Part shown: piece after piece, positions 38,649 through 48,199 of the stretch
Layout: every line of letters begins with the position of its first letter
Position numbering within the stretch: the stretch's first letter is position 1
Source of the DNA: Pirellulimonas nuda
Lineage (GTDB): Bacteria > Planctomycetota > Planctomycetia > Pirellulales > Lacipirellulaceae
DNA: 64,000 nucleotides
Direction of reading: 5' to 3'
NCBI RefSeq assembly: GCF_007750855.1
Contig: NZ_CP036291.1
Span: 3,038,001-3,102,000, forward strand
Notes under the pieces: generated by a model
What the model was told of the DNA's origin: nothing
The model's database searches: none
Seen by the model: the letters and a program-made list of their open reading frames with translations, nothing else
Program-made: the position numbers and the translations under genes

Positions 38649-40130
38649 CTACTTTTGCCGGGCCCCGCTCGACGAGCCAGTTACTGGCGAGTTCTGCTCT
38701 CCGTCTGGCGCCGGGGCGTCCAGCGGGGTCGCGGCGACGCCGTACATCGCTCGCCCGTGCCCTTCGTCGCCGCTCCACAGCCCAGCGCTGCCCAAGGTAA
38801 TCGGTGTTGTATCCGTACAGCGACGCCGCCATACGCTGAAGGTGTTGTCGACACTCTGACCGGCGCCGACTGCCGTCGTGTTGACGTCAAACTTGCGATA
38901 CTCCTCCGGGATATTGTCGAGCCACGGGCCCTCGTCGAGTCCGATGTCAATGCCGGTGTCTCTGAACTGCTCGACAAGCCACTCTGGCGGCGGTATCCGG
39001 TTGTCGGCGAACACGAACAGGTTTGCCGGCGCAGAGAGCTCGATCTTCATCTGAAACTCCAGCAAATACCGGTAGTGGTTGAACGTCCTGACGTAGTCCG
39101 CCCCCCGCAGGAAGCCAGGAAGCCCGTCTGGAGTCAGCCCGTTCCATTGATGGTTGGGGTTGTCGGTGTAGGCGACAGCATCGTCGCTTAGGCCTTGGTA
39201 CGTCGTCTGGTAGAACGCGTATACCTCGGAACTACCCCCGATGTTGTCGGTAACGCGCGCGATGAGCGGACCGTCCGCGCCGAGTCGATTGCCGGTCCAC
39301 CACCTGCCGTCCACGTCGCGGCCGACGTCCACGAGCCGTCCCATCGCGCCGTCTCGGGCTACCTTCACCGCGTTGCCTTGCGTGAGTCTTCGTTGGCCGC
39401 TTGCTTGGTCAAGGTTCGACTTCACATCGACCTCGCCGTCGAAGACCACGACGTCCGCGTGGTCGCCGTCGACTGAGATGCCGAACTCTGTGCCCAAGTC
39501 AACGACGTCGATCAGCGAGGACTCGATGGTGAACCCGATGCTATTGGGGGGCACCTGGGCGGTCGCGCGCCCGTGGTCCAGCCGCACAAGCATCTTCGAC
39601 TTAATCTCCAGCGACGCGCGGCCCACGACCCGAACGGTCGAGCCGTCGCGGAATTGCAGGGTGTACTCACCGCCCGACGACGACAGACGGCCAAGCCCTA
39701 CGGCGTCGTCGTCCGACAGCGCCGTTGTGTCGTCGCCCCAGCGAACCCCTTCTTGGTCGATGATGTCGGCAACCAACAACTCTCCGGGCGCTGAGTCAGT
39801 GAGCAGCCAAGCGCCCACCCCTACGGTAATCAACGCCGCCGCGGCGAGCATCCCGGCCCATAGGGGCTTCCGCCCGGCTCGCTTGATCGCGGAACGGCCC
39901 CTCCCGGGCCTCACCGGGACCGGCTCCGACAGCGGCCGCCCCGCGGCTATGTTGCCGCTCCGCCATCTCAGAAGCGCGTCCGTCGTTATCTCTTCAACGA
40001 CGGATGCGATTAGACTCGGGTCGGCCGCCGACATCCGCGCCAATTCCGCGCGTTCGCTCTCGGTGGCGACTTCGTCGATAACGAGCCGTGTCAGACGTTG
40101 GAATTCGCGTTCATTGGAGGCCATGGTCAT
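38649..40130 (-). CDS. FecR-domain membrane protein with a long C-terminal domain
   Basis: The 493-residue protein has a cytoplasmic helical N-terminus, one membrane helix (LWAGMLAAAALITVGVGAWLL) and a FecR domain (VRVVGRASLEIKS, ESSLIDVVDLGTEFGISV, VVVFDGEVDVKSN). After residue 250 an extracytoplasmic domain follows (YAFYQTTYQGLSDDAVAYTD, NHQWNGLTPDGLP), a form of beta-sandwich seen at the end of such proteins. ATG 40130 overlaps the sigma stop (ATGA); ATG 40124 has a better spaced GAGGG. It probably controls the sigma factor encoded upstream. Confidence 0.82.
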   Translation of the reverse strand: MTMASNEREFQRLTRLVIDEVATESERAELARMSAADPSLIASVVEEITTDALLRWRSGNIAAGRPLSEPVPVRPGRGRSAIKRAGRKPLWAGMLAAAALITVGVGAWLLTDSAPGELLVADIIDQEGVRWGDDTTALSDDDAVGLGRLSSSGGEYTLQFRDGSTVRVVGRASLEIKSKMLVRLDHGRATAQVPPNSIGFTIESSLIDVVDLGTEFGISVDGDHADVVVFDGEVDVKSNLDQASGQRRLTQGNAVKVARDGAMGRLVDVGRDVDGRWWTGNRLGADGPLIARVTDNIGGSSEVYAFYQTTYQGLSDDAVAYTDNPNHQWNGLTPDGLPGFLRGADYVRTFNHYRYLLEFQMKIELSAPANLFVFADNRIPPPEWLVEQFRDTGIDIGLDEGPWLDNIPEEYRKFDVNTTAVGAGQSVDNTFSVWRRRCTDTTPITLGSAGLWSGDEGHGRAMYGVAATPLDAPAPDGEQNSPVTGSSSGARQK

Positions 40131-40663
40131 CCCTCGGTCGCCAGCGCAGACTGAACGCACCGCGCAAGCGCCTTGCGGATACGGTGCAGCCGCGATGATA
40201 TCGCGTGCGCCGGAACGTCCAGGCGGCGCGCGATGGCCAGCACGGGCGTCTTGCCCGTGTAACGCTCGTGTACAAGCTGCGCCTCGTCGGCGCCGAGCCG
40301 CTTCACGCATCTCTCCAGCGCCGCCAATCGATCGTCGATGGCGTCGGACGAATCCAAGCAGTGGTCCGCCAAGGCGTCAACGGCCTCATCGCAGAACACA
40401 AGCCGGGACCGGCTGCAGGTCTTCCGGTAGGCCATTACCTGTTGGCGGGCAAAACCGAACGCCCACGGCAGGAACGGCTTCGTGAAGTCGTAGCGCTCAA
40501 TCTGCGACCACAGGGAGAGGTTGGTCTCCTGGAGAACATCGGCCGCCGCCGAGTCGCCGCACAATGCCGCCGCGATGTAGGCGTAGATCCGCGGCTGGTG
40601 CGAAGTCAGCAGCTTCACGAATTGCGTGTTCCGATCGGAAGACGCTTCTGGTTCTCGGTCCAT
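40127..40663 (-). CDS. ECF-type sigma factor (planctomycete family)
   Basis: The 178-residue protein has region 2 (RIYAYIAAALCGDSAAADVLQ, then KPFLPWAFGFARQQVMAYRK) and region 4 (GADEAQLVHERYTGKTPVLA and VPAHAISSRLHRIRKAL). I used the Met at 40663 (MDREPEA); eight further codons are open. It lies upstream of the FecR gene and amid glycoside hydrolase genes, so a role in switching on the polysaccharide locus is likely but inferred. Confidence 0.9.
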   Translation of the reverse strand: MDREPEASSDRNTQFVKLLTSHQPRIYAYIAAALCGDSAAADVLQETNLSLWSQIERYDFTKPFLPWAFGFARQQVMAYRKTCSRSRLVFCDEAVDALADHCLDSSDAIDDRLAALERCVKRLGADEAQLVHERYTGKTPVLAIARRLDVPAHAISSRLHRIRKALARCVQSALATEG

Positions 40664-41381
40664 CCGTGCTGGCTCCACGCAGTGCAAGGCCTTGCGCCGA
40701 CAAACCGCCCTCGCATGTGGGGGATGCCGACGGTGTCTTCGGTCTGGTCTATCAGCTCTCTGGCACGTTGGTTAGCGGTGCGCCAACAGGAAGATCCGCC
40801 GCCACGCGAACGTCCGACGCCCCACGCAGCGGCTAACCGAACCCCGTTGGCCCGTGAGGCGGCCTCGCCGCAGGCTGTATTCCCACCCGCAACGCTTTGG
40901 CCACTTGGATTTAGCGGCAGAAAGCAGAATCTCGCGGATAATCTGAGAATCCGCAATAGATTTCCGACACGAAGGCTAAATCACAGTGGCGGCGTCTCAT
41001 CAAGCCCTAATCACGAACATCCCCTGCGTGGGGGTAACTTCCGGAATGGACTGTCGCGAGTCTACGCCAGTCGTCGTGAGCACTCAGGCGATGACGTCGA
41101 GGACCGGCGGGACAGCGGTCCTCAGCCGATCGTCGCTTAGCAGGACGTCCGACGGAGCAGAATCGTGATGGTACTGAGTTTGCGCTAAGAGCCCACGCGA
41201 TTGTCGTGACCTCCACACAAGGAGCCGCTTCCCGCGATGGGCCGCCGCGGAGGCTAACTATTGCCGCGTCGGCCGCATCCCACGAACTCGTCATTGGGCC
41301 AATCCGAACACTTTTTCCATGCGCGCGATGTTTGTCCACTTAGGCGCGCAGTCTCTTCACGTCAATCGAGTGCAACGACCT
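40664..41381. other. Divergent intergenic region, no gene
   Basis: About 720 bp between the divergent sigma operon and the PEP-CTERM gene. Frames here are short and unconvincing. AT content rises towards 41160-41200 and 41370. Promoters for both sides should lie here; no clear -35/-10 pair could be fixed. Confidence 0.5.
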
Positions 41382-42428
41382 ATGAAACGCAATCTCTTGC
41401 TTTTAGCAATGCTGGCCTTGCTGGCCCCTCTGCCCGTATCAGCGCAGGTTGCTTTTTCGGACGACTTCGGAGACTACTTCCCCGGCCCTGGCGCCCCAAC
41501 GTGGCAGTGGTATAGCGGCGGAGGCGTTGGGGGCGGGACCAATCCGTTCGATCCGGCGCTCATGCAAGAGATCGTTGAGGACGGGCTGGAAGACCCCTCC
41601 ATGCTGGGGACAACGTCACAGGCGTGGAAGGTCTCTTTCGACGCCACCAACAGCACCGACTATTACTTCTGGTACACGGGTGGCGGGGTTGGCTCTTTCG
41701 GTCCCGAGTTTCGAGGCGCGGGCATCACCGAAGAGCAAGGAGCTACGGACCCCGGCAATTGGGTCGTTAGCCTCGACGTGCGGGCGGTAGGCGCACTCGG
41801 CGATCTGGCTCTCGTTGGGGGGTTCGAGTACTTCGACCCCGACTACGAGGTGATGTTCGGGGTGGACGCCAACAACGACGGCGATATGGAGGACGGCGCC
41901 ACCACCTACAAGATCGGCCTCAGCTTCTACGACAGCGATGGCGACCCGAACGGATTCACCTCCAATTCGATCCGGCTAGACGCGGGGATCGCGACGACCG
42001 ACGTATCCGGCGACATCCCCCGTTTCAACAATGACGGCCAGTGGTCCATGTCCCTCAACGGAGGGGGCGGCGAATACACCTTCGGCGACAATTCGGTCAC
42101 GATCGATAATCTTGTGATCCAGTTCCTTGAGAAGCCGTCGGCGCCTGGCGATTACAACGAAGATGGAACCGTCGATGCCGCCGATTACACGGTGTGGCGC
42201 GACAACCTAGGCACGCTCATCACACTTCCGAACGAAGGGGTCGGCGTCACCCCCGGCGAAGTGACCAGCGACGACTACGAGTTCTGGAAAACGCAGTTCG
42301 GGGGCGCGCCGGGCCCCGTTGTAGTCGCAACGGGCGTGCCTGAACCGGGGAGCTTTGCTGTTGCGTTGCTGGCTCTTGCGGCGTTGTCGTCAACCCGTTT
42401 GGCGGGCCAGTCCCGTCTTCGGAACTAG
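41382..42428 (+). CDS. Secreted protein with dockerin repeat and PEP-CTERM tail
   Basis: The 348-residue protein has a signal peptide ([22 protein letters not shown]), a beta-sandwich domain ([17 protein letters not shown] at its start), a dockerin-like Ca2+ loop ([18 protein letters not shown]) and a second shorter loop, then VPEPGSF, a hydrophobic stretch and a basic end. PEP-CTERM tails direct sorting by an exosortase to the outer surface. The ATG at 41382 precedes the signal peptide; the frame opens 21 codons earlier. Confidence 0.85.
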   Translation: MKRNLLLLAMLALLAPLPVSAQVAFSDDFGDYFPGPGAPTWQWYSGGGVGGGTNPFDPALMQEIVEDGLEDPSMLGTTSQAWKVSFDATNSTDYYFWYTGGGVGSFGPEFRGAGITEEQGATDPGNWVVSLDVRAVGALGDLALVGGFEYFDPDYEVMFGVDANNDGDMEDGATTYKIGLSFYDSDGDPNGFTSNSIRLDAGIATTDVSGDIPRFNNDGQWSMSLNGGGGEYTFGDNSVTIDNLVIQFLEKPSAPGDYNEDGTVDAADYTVWRDNLGTLITLPNEGVGVTPGEVTSDDYEFWKTQFGGAPGPVVVATGVPEPGSFAVALLALAALSSTRLAGQSRLRN

Positions 42429-42504
42429 TGCAAAGCAGTGCGAAACGAGCTCCCCCTCCCGTCGCACTTGTAGGGCGAGCCGGCAACAGACGAAGGAGTC
42501 TCAG

Positions 42505-43596
42505 ATGCGGCGCGCATTCACGCTGGTGGAACTGCTGGTGGTCATCGCCATCATCGGCATCCTTATCGCCCTCTTGCTTCCTGCGGTCCAAGCCGCGAGA
42601 GAAGCGGCACGGCGGACGCAGTGCAAGAACAACCTGAAGAATATCGGCCTTGCGATCCACAATCACATCGGCACGTACGGGGTCTATCCAACCGCCGGGG
42701 CCAGTTTCGGCGAGCCGGCGGAGTGGTACATGGCCGGGGGAAAGCCGTTTGGGCCGAAGAAGCAGGGCATGAGTTGGGCGTATCAGATCCTCGCGTTTAT
42801 CGAGGAGGGGGCGATCCGCAGCCAGCAGAGCACCGCGGTGGTGCAGTCCTCGCCGGTCCCGTTGTTCAACTGCCCTTCGCGTCGGGGGCCGACGCTGTTC
42901 CAGAGCAACTTCTTTGGCGCCGCCTACCTGATGGACTACGCGTCCGCGGAGCCCGGAACCAAGCTGAAGGGCAGTGGCGTGCCGAACTACGTCGACCCGG
43001 TCCGGGATGGCAACATCCACAAGCGGATGTACTCCGTGTTCTGGGCGCAGCAGGCGGGTGGTTGGAACGGCAGCGGCCCGCCCGACAACGGGGTCTACGA
43101 CGGGGTGATTGTGCGTTCCCCGTGGAAGGTGTCGCTCAGCAAGCCGAGCAGCCTGAGTGGGGTGCAGTTTGACGCGCCGGGGGAATTCGCTAAGGGCGTT
43201 CCTTCGCCGGTACGCATCGCCCAGATCACCGACGGCACGAGCAAGACGATGATGATCGGCGAGAAGTGGGTCTTTGCCAGTGAATACGAGGGTGGCGGGC
43301 CGTCCGACGACCGCGGCTGGCTGGACGGCTGGGACCCCGACACGGTTCGGCTGACCTGCACCGGCCCCGCGCCGGACGGCGCCCTCCCCCAACTGATGGC
43401 GGACTCGGACTCCAAGGGCCTCGACAACCAGGCTTACCTTTTCGGCTCGGCGCATTCGGGCGTCCTGAACGCCGCCTTCGCGGACGGCTCCGTGAGATCA
43501 ATTGCGTTCGATATCGACCTGTACGTGTTCAACAGCCTGGGGACGCGCGATGGCGAGGCGCTGAACGAAACGACCTTAACCGAAGGCTTCGATTAG
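42505..43596 (+). CDS. DUF1559 prepilin-like surface protein
   Basis: The 363-residue protein begins with a type-IV-prepilin-like N-terminus: [15 protein letters not shown] then [18 protein letters not shown]. The large DUF1559 domain follows ([44 protein letters not shown]). ATG at 42505 follows GAAGGAG. Planctomycetes have many such pseudopilins; their role is unclear. It lies 77 bp after the PEP-CTERM gene, so the two are probably co-transcribed. Confidence 0.93.
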   Translation: MRRAFTLVELLVVIAIIGILIALLLPAVQAAREAARRTQCKNNLKNIGLAIHNHIGTYGVYPTAGASFGEPAEWYMAGGKPFGPKKQGMSWAYQILAFIEEGAIRSQQSTAVVQSSPVPLFNCPSRRGPTLFQSNFFGAAYLMDYASAEPGTKLKGSGVPNYVDPVRDGNIHKRMYSVFWAQQAGGWNGSGPPDNGVYDGVIVRSPWKVSLSKPSSLSGVQFDAPGEFAKGVPSPVRIAQITDGTSKTMMIGEKWVFASEYEGGGPSDDRGWLDGWDPDTVRLTCTGPAPDGALPQLMADSDSKGLDNQAYLFGSAHSGVLNAAFADGSVRSIAFDIDLYVFNSLGTRDGEALNETTLTEGFD

Positions 43597-43701
43597 TGCT
43601 CGGCGGTCGCGCAGTGCTGCGATCCGAGATCATATTGCGTGAGTTCTGCTTCTTGTTGGCAATCTCATTCGTTTTATCAATCTTGTTGGAGGGTTCTACT
43701 G

Positions 43702-44400
43702 ATGCGACTACTTCTTGAGAGAACGACCCGCCTGGCTGGAGTTGCCGCGGTGCTGACCCTGCTAGGGGCGCCCGGGGAATCGTTGGGCGCCCTCATCTCG
43801 TCCTTCGAATCCGGCGACTTCGACGGATGGAACGCCCCGGATGTCAACGGCGCACCGAGCGCCGTGAACACAAACCGCGCTACTAACGGCATCTACAGCA
43901 CGCAGCACTCGTTTACGGTGCCCGCCGGCTGGGCTGGCTGGGGCACCCACACCCTGCTGTCGAAAGACACCGCGGCTATCGGCGTCACGGGCGGCACGAC
44001 AGAAATCTCACTGGATGCCTACGGCGACTGGTCGAACCCCAACGGCTGGGGCGTCTACAGCAACAACATCTGGCTAATCGCGAACTACGAAGGCGGCTAC
44101 CACTACATTGAGCCAAGCTCGGGTGGGCTGCCCAGCAATGGGACGTTCGCGACGATCACCTTCGACATCAGCCCCTACGCGGCTGCGATGTCTGCCCCCA
44201 GCCTCTCCTACTCGGCGCTAGAAATCATCTGGCATCTCGGCACCTATGCGGACAACGGACAAGACAACGGCACGCAGACGATTAACATCGACAACATCAA
44301 CGGGAATAACCTCGCGGCGTCCGTGCCGGAGCCGGCCGCGTTTCTCCTGCTAGCGTCAACTGCCTTAGCGATGTTCTGCTACGGTCGCCATCACGGCTGA
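43702..44400 (+). CDS. Secreted PEP-CTERM protein
   Basis: The 232-residue protein has a signal peptide (about 1-30), a beta-rich domain (SSFESGDFDGWNAPDVN, then GGTTEISLDAYGDWSNPNG) and a C-terminal VPEPAAFLLLASTALAMF with a short basic end. GGAGGG precedes ATG 43702. No dockerin is present. The beta domain resembles carbohydrate-binding folds, without a clear family. Confidence 0.82.
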   Translation: MRLLLERTTRLAGVAAVLTLLGAPGESLGALISSFESGDFDGWNAPDVNGAPSAVNTNRATNGIYSTQHSFTVPAGWAGWGTHTLLSKDTAAIGVTGGTTEISLDAYGDWSNPNGWGVYSNNIWLIANYEGGYHYIEPSSGGLPSNGTFATITFDISPYAAAMSAPSLSYSALEIIWHLGTYADNGQDNGTQTINIDNINGNNLAASVPEPAAFLLLASTALAMFCYGRHHG

Positions 44401-44440
44401 GGGGGTTCTGCGGACACGCAGCAGCAATGATCGTAAGATC

Positions 44441-44470
44441 GAGGGCGGCCGACCCTGGTCAGCCGCCCTC
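44441..44470 (+). terminator. Possible terminator hairpin after the PEP-CTERM gene
   Basis: GAGGGCGGC (44441-44449) pairs perfectly with GCCGCCCTC (44462-44470). No T-run follows, so it may act weakly or only protect the mRNA end. Confidence 0.5.
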
Positions 44471-44623
44471 TACTTCCGACGGGCGGCGGGACGATTCGGC
44501 AAGGTCAAGGGGCGGGCGATTCTTCCGCACCGGCGTATCCGTAGCGGCCGGAACAGCCGCGGGTCGTTCCAAGCCTTCTCGAAGTTACATTCTTGTATTC
44601 AAGCGCAGCGGGGGCAGCATCCA

Positions 44624-46636
44624 GTGTTGTGGATCAGAAGTCGGAACGCTGCGGTGTTCGCGGTGTTGGTTGTCCTGTCCATTGAGGTCCCGACAACGCG
44701 CGCCATCACCCCCGACAAGCCGGGCGGCGGTAGCGTGCAATTCGCCATCGATTCAGGACTGAACGTCGCCCCAATCTCACCCTGGATCTACGGGACAAAC
44801 TTCAACTCGGTGCCCGGCGCCACGCTCAACCGAATCGGGGGGAATCGGCTGACCGGATACAATTGGGAGAACAACGCCTCGAACGCCGGAGCCGACTGGT
44901 ACCACCACAACGACTACGGAATGGCGAGCGGCCCCAACGACCCGCCGGGGTCGGCCTTCCGCGGCTCAATCCAGAGTGGTGCGGTGAGTGGTCAAGCCGT
45001 GCTCGTTACGGTTCCTATGGCTGGTTACGTCGCGGCAGATGGGATCGGGACGGTTGATGAGACGGAGATCGCGCCGTCGAACCGTTGGAAAGAAGTCGTT
45101 CCAAAGAAATCGACCATCTACCCCGGCTCGTCGCTCTCGACCAGCCCTAACCATTTAGACGGATACGTCTTCACCGATGAGCTAGCCCATTGGGTCGAAG
45201 GCTTCAAGACGCCGAATCAGGCGGTCTTCTACAGCCTCGACAACGAGGTCGGCCTGTGGGGTGAAGACCTCCAGGACGGCTGGCAGTCTGGATCTCAACC
45301 GCGGCCGTGGGAGAATCCGCCTGTCCCAGCGGTCCAACCCACGTCGGGCGGTCGCACGCACCCCACCATCCATCCTTTCAATCCCAGCTTCGCGGAGCTG
45401 CGCAACAAGACCATCGCGCACGCCGGCGCGATCAAGGACGTCAATCCGAACGCGATCGTGTTCGGCGGCGTCGGCTACGGCTGGACTGATTTTACCAATC
45501 TTTCGAGCGCACCCGACGCGGTCACAAGCCCCGCGCACCCGGGGGGCGATCAGCCCGGTGAGATGCACTACTACGAGTGGTTGCTCAAGGAGGTCCACGA
45601 CGCAGAGGTCGCCCAGGGCCGCAAGCTGATGGACGTGCTCGACCTGCACTGGTACACGGAGGTCTACGCGGACGGGCAGCGGATCACAAGCGACATGGCC
45701 ACGCCGGCCGCCATTGAGGCCCGTGTGCAGGCCACCCGCTCGTTGTGGGACCCCACATACGCCGAAGAAAGCTGGATCAGCCAGTGGGGCACTTGGCAGG
45801 GTTCGCCCGGGAACAACGGTCCGATTCAACTCCTGCCCCGCGTTCAGCGCGACATCGACGACTTCAAGCCGGGCACAAAGATCGCCATCACCGAGTACAA
45901 CTACGGCGGAACCAACCACATTTCCGGCGCGATCGCCCAGGCCGATGCGCTCGGGGTCTTTGGCCGCGAGGGAGTGTTCGCGGCGAATCTGTGGGGAGAA
46001 GGAAGCTACGTCGAAGGGGCCTTCGACATGTACCTGAACTACGACGGCGCGGGGGGCGCTTTCGGCAGCACCTCGATCGAAGCGGGCACGTCGAGCATCG
46101 CCAGCTCCGCCGTTTACGCGAGCGTCGATGAAGACGACCCCAATCGGATGTTCGTCATTGCGATCAACCGAACGGGGAGCGCCATCACCACCGGCGTCGC
46201 GGTGACCCACGATCGGGTCTTCGATCACGCCGAGGTGTACCAGCTCACGAACGCCGGCGCCGTACCGCAAAGAATGGCCGACGTAGAGCTTGACCTGCTC
46301 AACGCCTTTCAATACACGATGCCCGCCTACAGCGTCACCACGCTGGTCCTGGTTTCCGACGGACTGCTGGGGGACTTCAACCGCGACGGAACGGTCGACG
46401 GCGCAGACTACACCGTGTGGCGCGATTCGCTTGGCCTCACCGGAAACCTCGCTGCCGACGCCAACGAAGACAACATCGTCGACATCGACGACTACAACCT
46501 CTGGCGGAGCAACTTCAGCCTCACGACCTCAAGCACTGGCTTGCCTACCGTAAGCACCCCTGAGCCGTCCGGAGTAACCCTCGCCTTGGCGGCCAGCTTG
46601 TGCGGCGCCGCCATCCAGAGATGGCGGTCTCGGTGA
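44624..46636 (+). CDS. GH44 endoglucanase-like enzyme with dockerin and PEP-CTERM
   Basis: The 670-residue protein has a signal peptide (about 1-27), then the GH44 domain: NRIGGNRLTGYNWENNASNA, YSLDNEVGLW (acid/base Glu) and IAITEYNYGG (nucleophile Glu). A C-terminal beta domain, two dockerin-like loops ([33 protein letters not shown]) and TPEPSGVTLALAAS with basic end follow. GH44 enzymes cut glucans, including xyloglucan and cellulose. The start codon is GTG at 44624. Confidence 0.88.
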   Translation: MLWIRSRNAAVFAVLVVLSIEVPTTRAITPDKPGGGSVQFAIDSGLNVAPISPWIYGTNFNSVPGATLNRIGGNRLTGYNWENNASNAGADWYHHNDYGMASGPNDPPGSAFRGSIQSGAVSGQAVLVTVPMAGYVAADGIGTVDETEIAPSNRWKEVVPKKSTIYPGSSLSTSPNHLDGYVFTDELAHWVEGFKTPNQAVFYSLDNEVGLWGEDLQDGWQSGSQPRPWENPPVPAVQPTSGGRTHPTIHPFNPSFAELRNKTIAHAGAIKDVNPNAIVFGGVGYGWTDFTNLSSAPDAVTSPAHPGGDQPGEMHYYEWLLKEVHDAEVAQGRKLMDVLDLHWYTEVYADGQRITSDMATPAAIEARVQATRSLWDPTYAEESWISQWGTWQGSPGNNGPIQLLPRVQRDIDDFKPGTKIAITEYNYGGTNHISGAIAQADALGVFGREGVFAANLWGEGSYVEGAFDMYLNYDGAGGAFGSTSIEAGTSSIASSAVYASVDEDDPNRMFVIAINRTGSAITTGVAVTHDRVFDHAEVYQLTNAGAVPQRMADVELDLLNAFQYTMPAYSVTTLVLVSDGLLGDFNRDGTVDGADYTVWRDSLGLTGNLAADANEDNIVDIDDYNLWRSNFSLTTSSTGLPTVSTPEPSGVTLALAASLCGAAIQRWRSR

Positions 46637-46788
46637 GGCGGGACCAACCTGTCGGGTTGCTGCCTCCGACGCCAACGTTCGTGCCTACCTTCTGGCGGCT
46701 CCGACGAAAGCAGTTCATCCCGATACTGGGCTGCGAGGGCCGGCGATCATTTTTCCCAATAAGACCAAAGGCCGCGAGACACACTGGA

Positions 46789-48135
46789 ATGAAGCCGCAT
46801 CTCCAAGACCAACATCCTAGAACCACCCGCCGCGGCTTCCTCCGCACTGCCGCAGCCCTTACAGCGGCGCCGGGTTTCGCCCTGACGGCGCCCGCCTTCG
46901 CCAACCTCGCAAAGAACGACCGACCCCGCATCGGCTGCATTGGACTGGGCAGCATGGGTACCGGCGACGCGGCAGATCACGCTCGCTTTGGGGACGTCGT
47001 GGCGGTGTGCGACGTGGACTCGCTGCGACGCGAGAAAGCAAAGCACGACCAAGTTATTGGCAAGGGGCGTGCCGACAGCTACGCGGACTATCGGCGAGTC
47101 CTCGACCGGAAGGACGTCGATGTTGTGAGCATTGTGACGCCGGACCACTGGCACGTGAAAATCGCGATCGAAGCGCTCCTGGCGGGCAAGCATGTTTTCT
47201 GCCAAAAGCCCCTGACGCTGACGCTCGAGGAGAATCGGCTGATTCGCGCCGCCTGCAAGAAGCATCCCGACCGAGTTTTTGTCGTCGGAACGCAGCAACG
47301 CAGCGACCGGGACCGTTTCCTACGCGCCGTGAACATGGTGCAGCAGGGGCTGCTCGGGCGCATCACCAAGGTCACGGCCGGGATCGACGGCAGCCCGACC
47401 GGCGGACCGTTCACGCCGGAGTCGCCCCCCGAGAACCTCAACTGGAACGCGTGGCTCGGACCGGCGCCGCTGGTAGATTTCATGACGCGGCGCTGCCACT
47501 ACGAGTTCCGCTGGTGGTACGAGTACTCAGGCGGAAAATTCACCGATTGGGGCGCCCACCACGTCGATATCGCCCTGTGGGCGCTGGGGCTGAACAAGGA
47601 GGGCGCCGGCCCCGTTGCGGTAGACGGATCGGACGCCCGGCACCCCTTGCCGATGAAGGACGGGTACCCCACGGTCGACAACTGCTACAACACCTCGCAC
47701 GACTTCAACGTCATCAGCAAGTTCCACCAAGGACCCGAGCTGCACCTCACCAGCCGGGGTGACAACGGCATCCTGTTCGAAGGCGAAGAAGGCCGGCTCT
47801 TCGTGAACCGCGGCAAAATCACCGGCACGCCGATCAAGGAGAACTGGGACGCGGGTAAGTTTGGCGACGACCAGCTCCGTGAGCTGTACGGCAACAAGCC
47901 GTTCGAGGGCCACAAGGAAAACTTCTACCGGTGCATCCGAGAAGGGGGTCTGCCCGTTTCCGACGTCTACTCGCACGTGCAGGCGATGAGCGTGTGTCAC
48001 CTGTCCGCCATCGCTGCTAGACTGGGACGCCAGATCGCCTGGGACCCCAAGAGCGAACAGATCACCGGCGATCAACAGGCGGCCAGCATGATGGCGCGCG
48101 TGGCGAGGCCCGGCTTTGAGGTTCAATCGAGCTAG
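46789..48135 (+). CDS. TAT-exported Gfo/Idh/MocA-family oxidoreductase
   Basis: The 448-residue protein has a twin-arginine signal (TTRRGFLRTAAALTA), a Rossmann fold with IGCIGLGSMG, and HVFCQKPLTLTLEEN, where Gln replaces the Glu of the usual EKP motif. A C-terminal domain with GGKFTDWGAHHVDIALWAL is the family's substrate-binding part. It would oxidise or isomerise a sugar in the periplasm. Start chosen at 46789, where the TAT signal begins. It lies between GH44 and GH29. Confidence 0.88.
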   Translation: MKPHLQDQHPRTTRRGFLRTAAALTAAPGFALTAPAFANLAKNDRPRIGCIGLGSMGTGDAADHARFGDVVAVCDVDSLRREKAKHDQVIGKGRADSYADYRRVLDRKDVDVVSIVTPDHWHVKIAIEALLAGKHVFCQKPLTLTLEENRLIRAACKKHPDRVFVVGTQQRSDRDRFLRAVNMVQQGLLGRITKVTAGIDGSPTGGPFTPESPPENLNWNAWLGPAPLVDFMTRRCHYEFRWWYEYSGGKFTDWGAHHVDIALWALGLNKEGAGPVAVDGSDARHPLPMKDGYPTVDNCYNTSHDFNVISKFHQGPELHLTSRGDNGILFEGEEGRLFVNRGKITGTPIKENWDAGKFGDDQLRELYGNKPFEGHKENFYRCIREGGLPVSDVYSHVQAMSVCHLSAIAARLGRQIAWDPKSEQITGDQQAASMMARVARPGFEVQSS

Positions 48136-48199
48136 GCGGCGTGGCGTCCTGCGACAGCTCGGTTTACAACCAGACGTGACGCGCTAACTCGAGGAATGC

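Noticed and set aside
42247-43455. 402-codon minus-strand frame
   Set aside because: Antisense to the DUF1559 gene with its recognisable prepilin start; no domain in the reverse frame.
45182-46312. 376-codon minus-strand frame
   Set aside because: Antisense to the GH44 catalytic domain; no motif.
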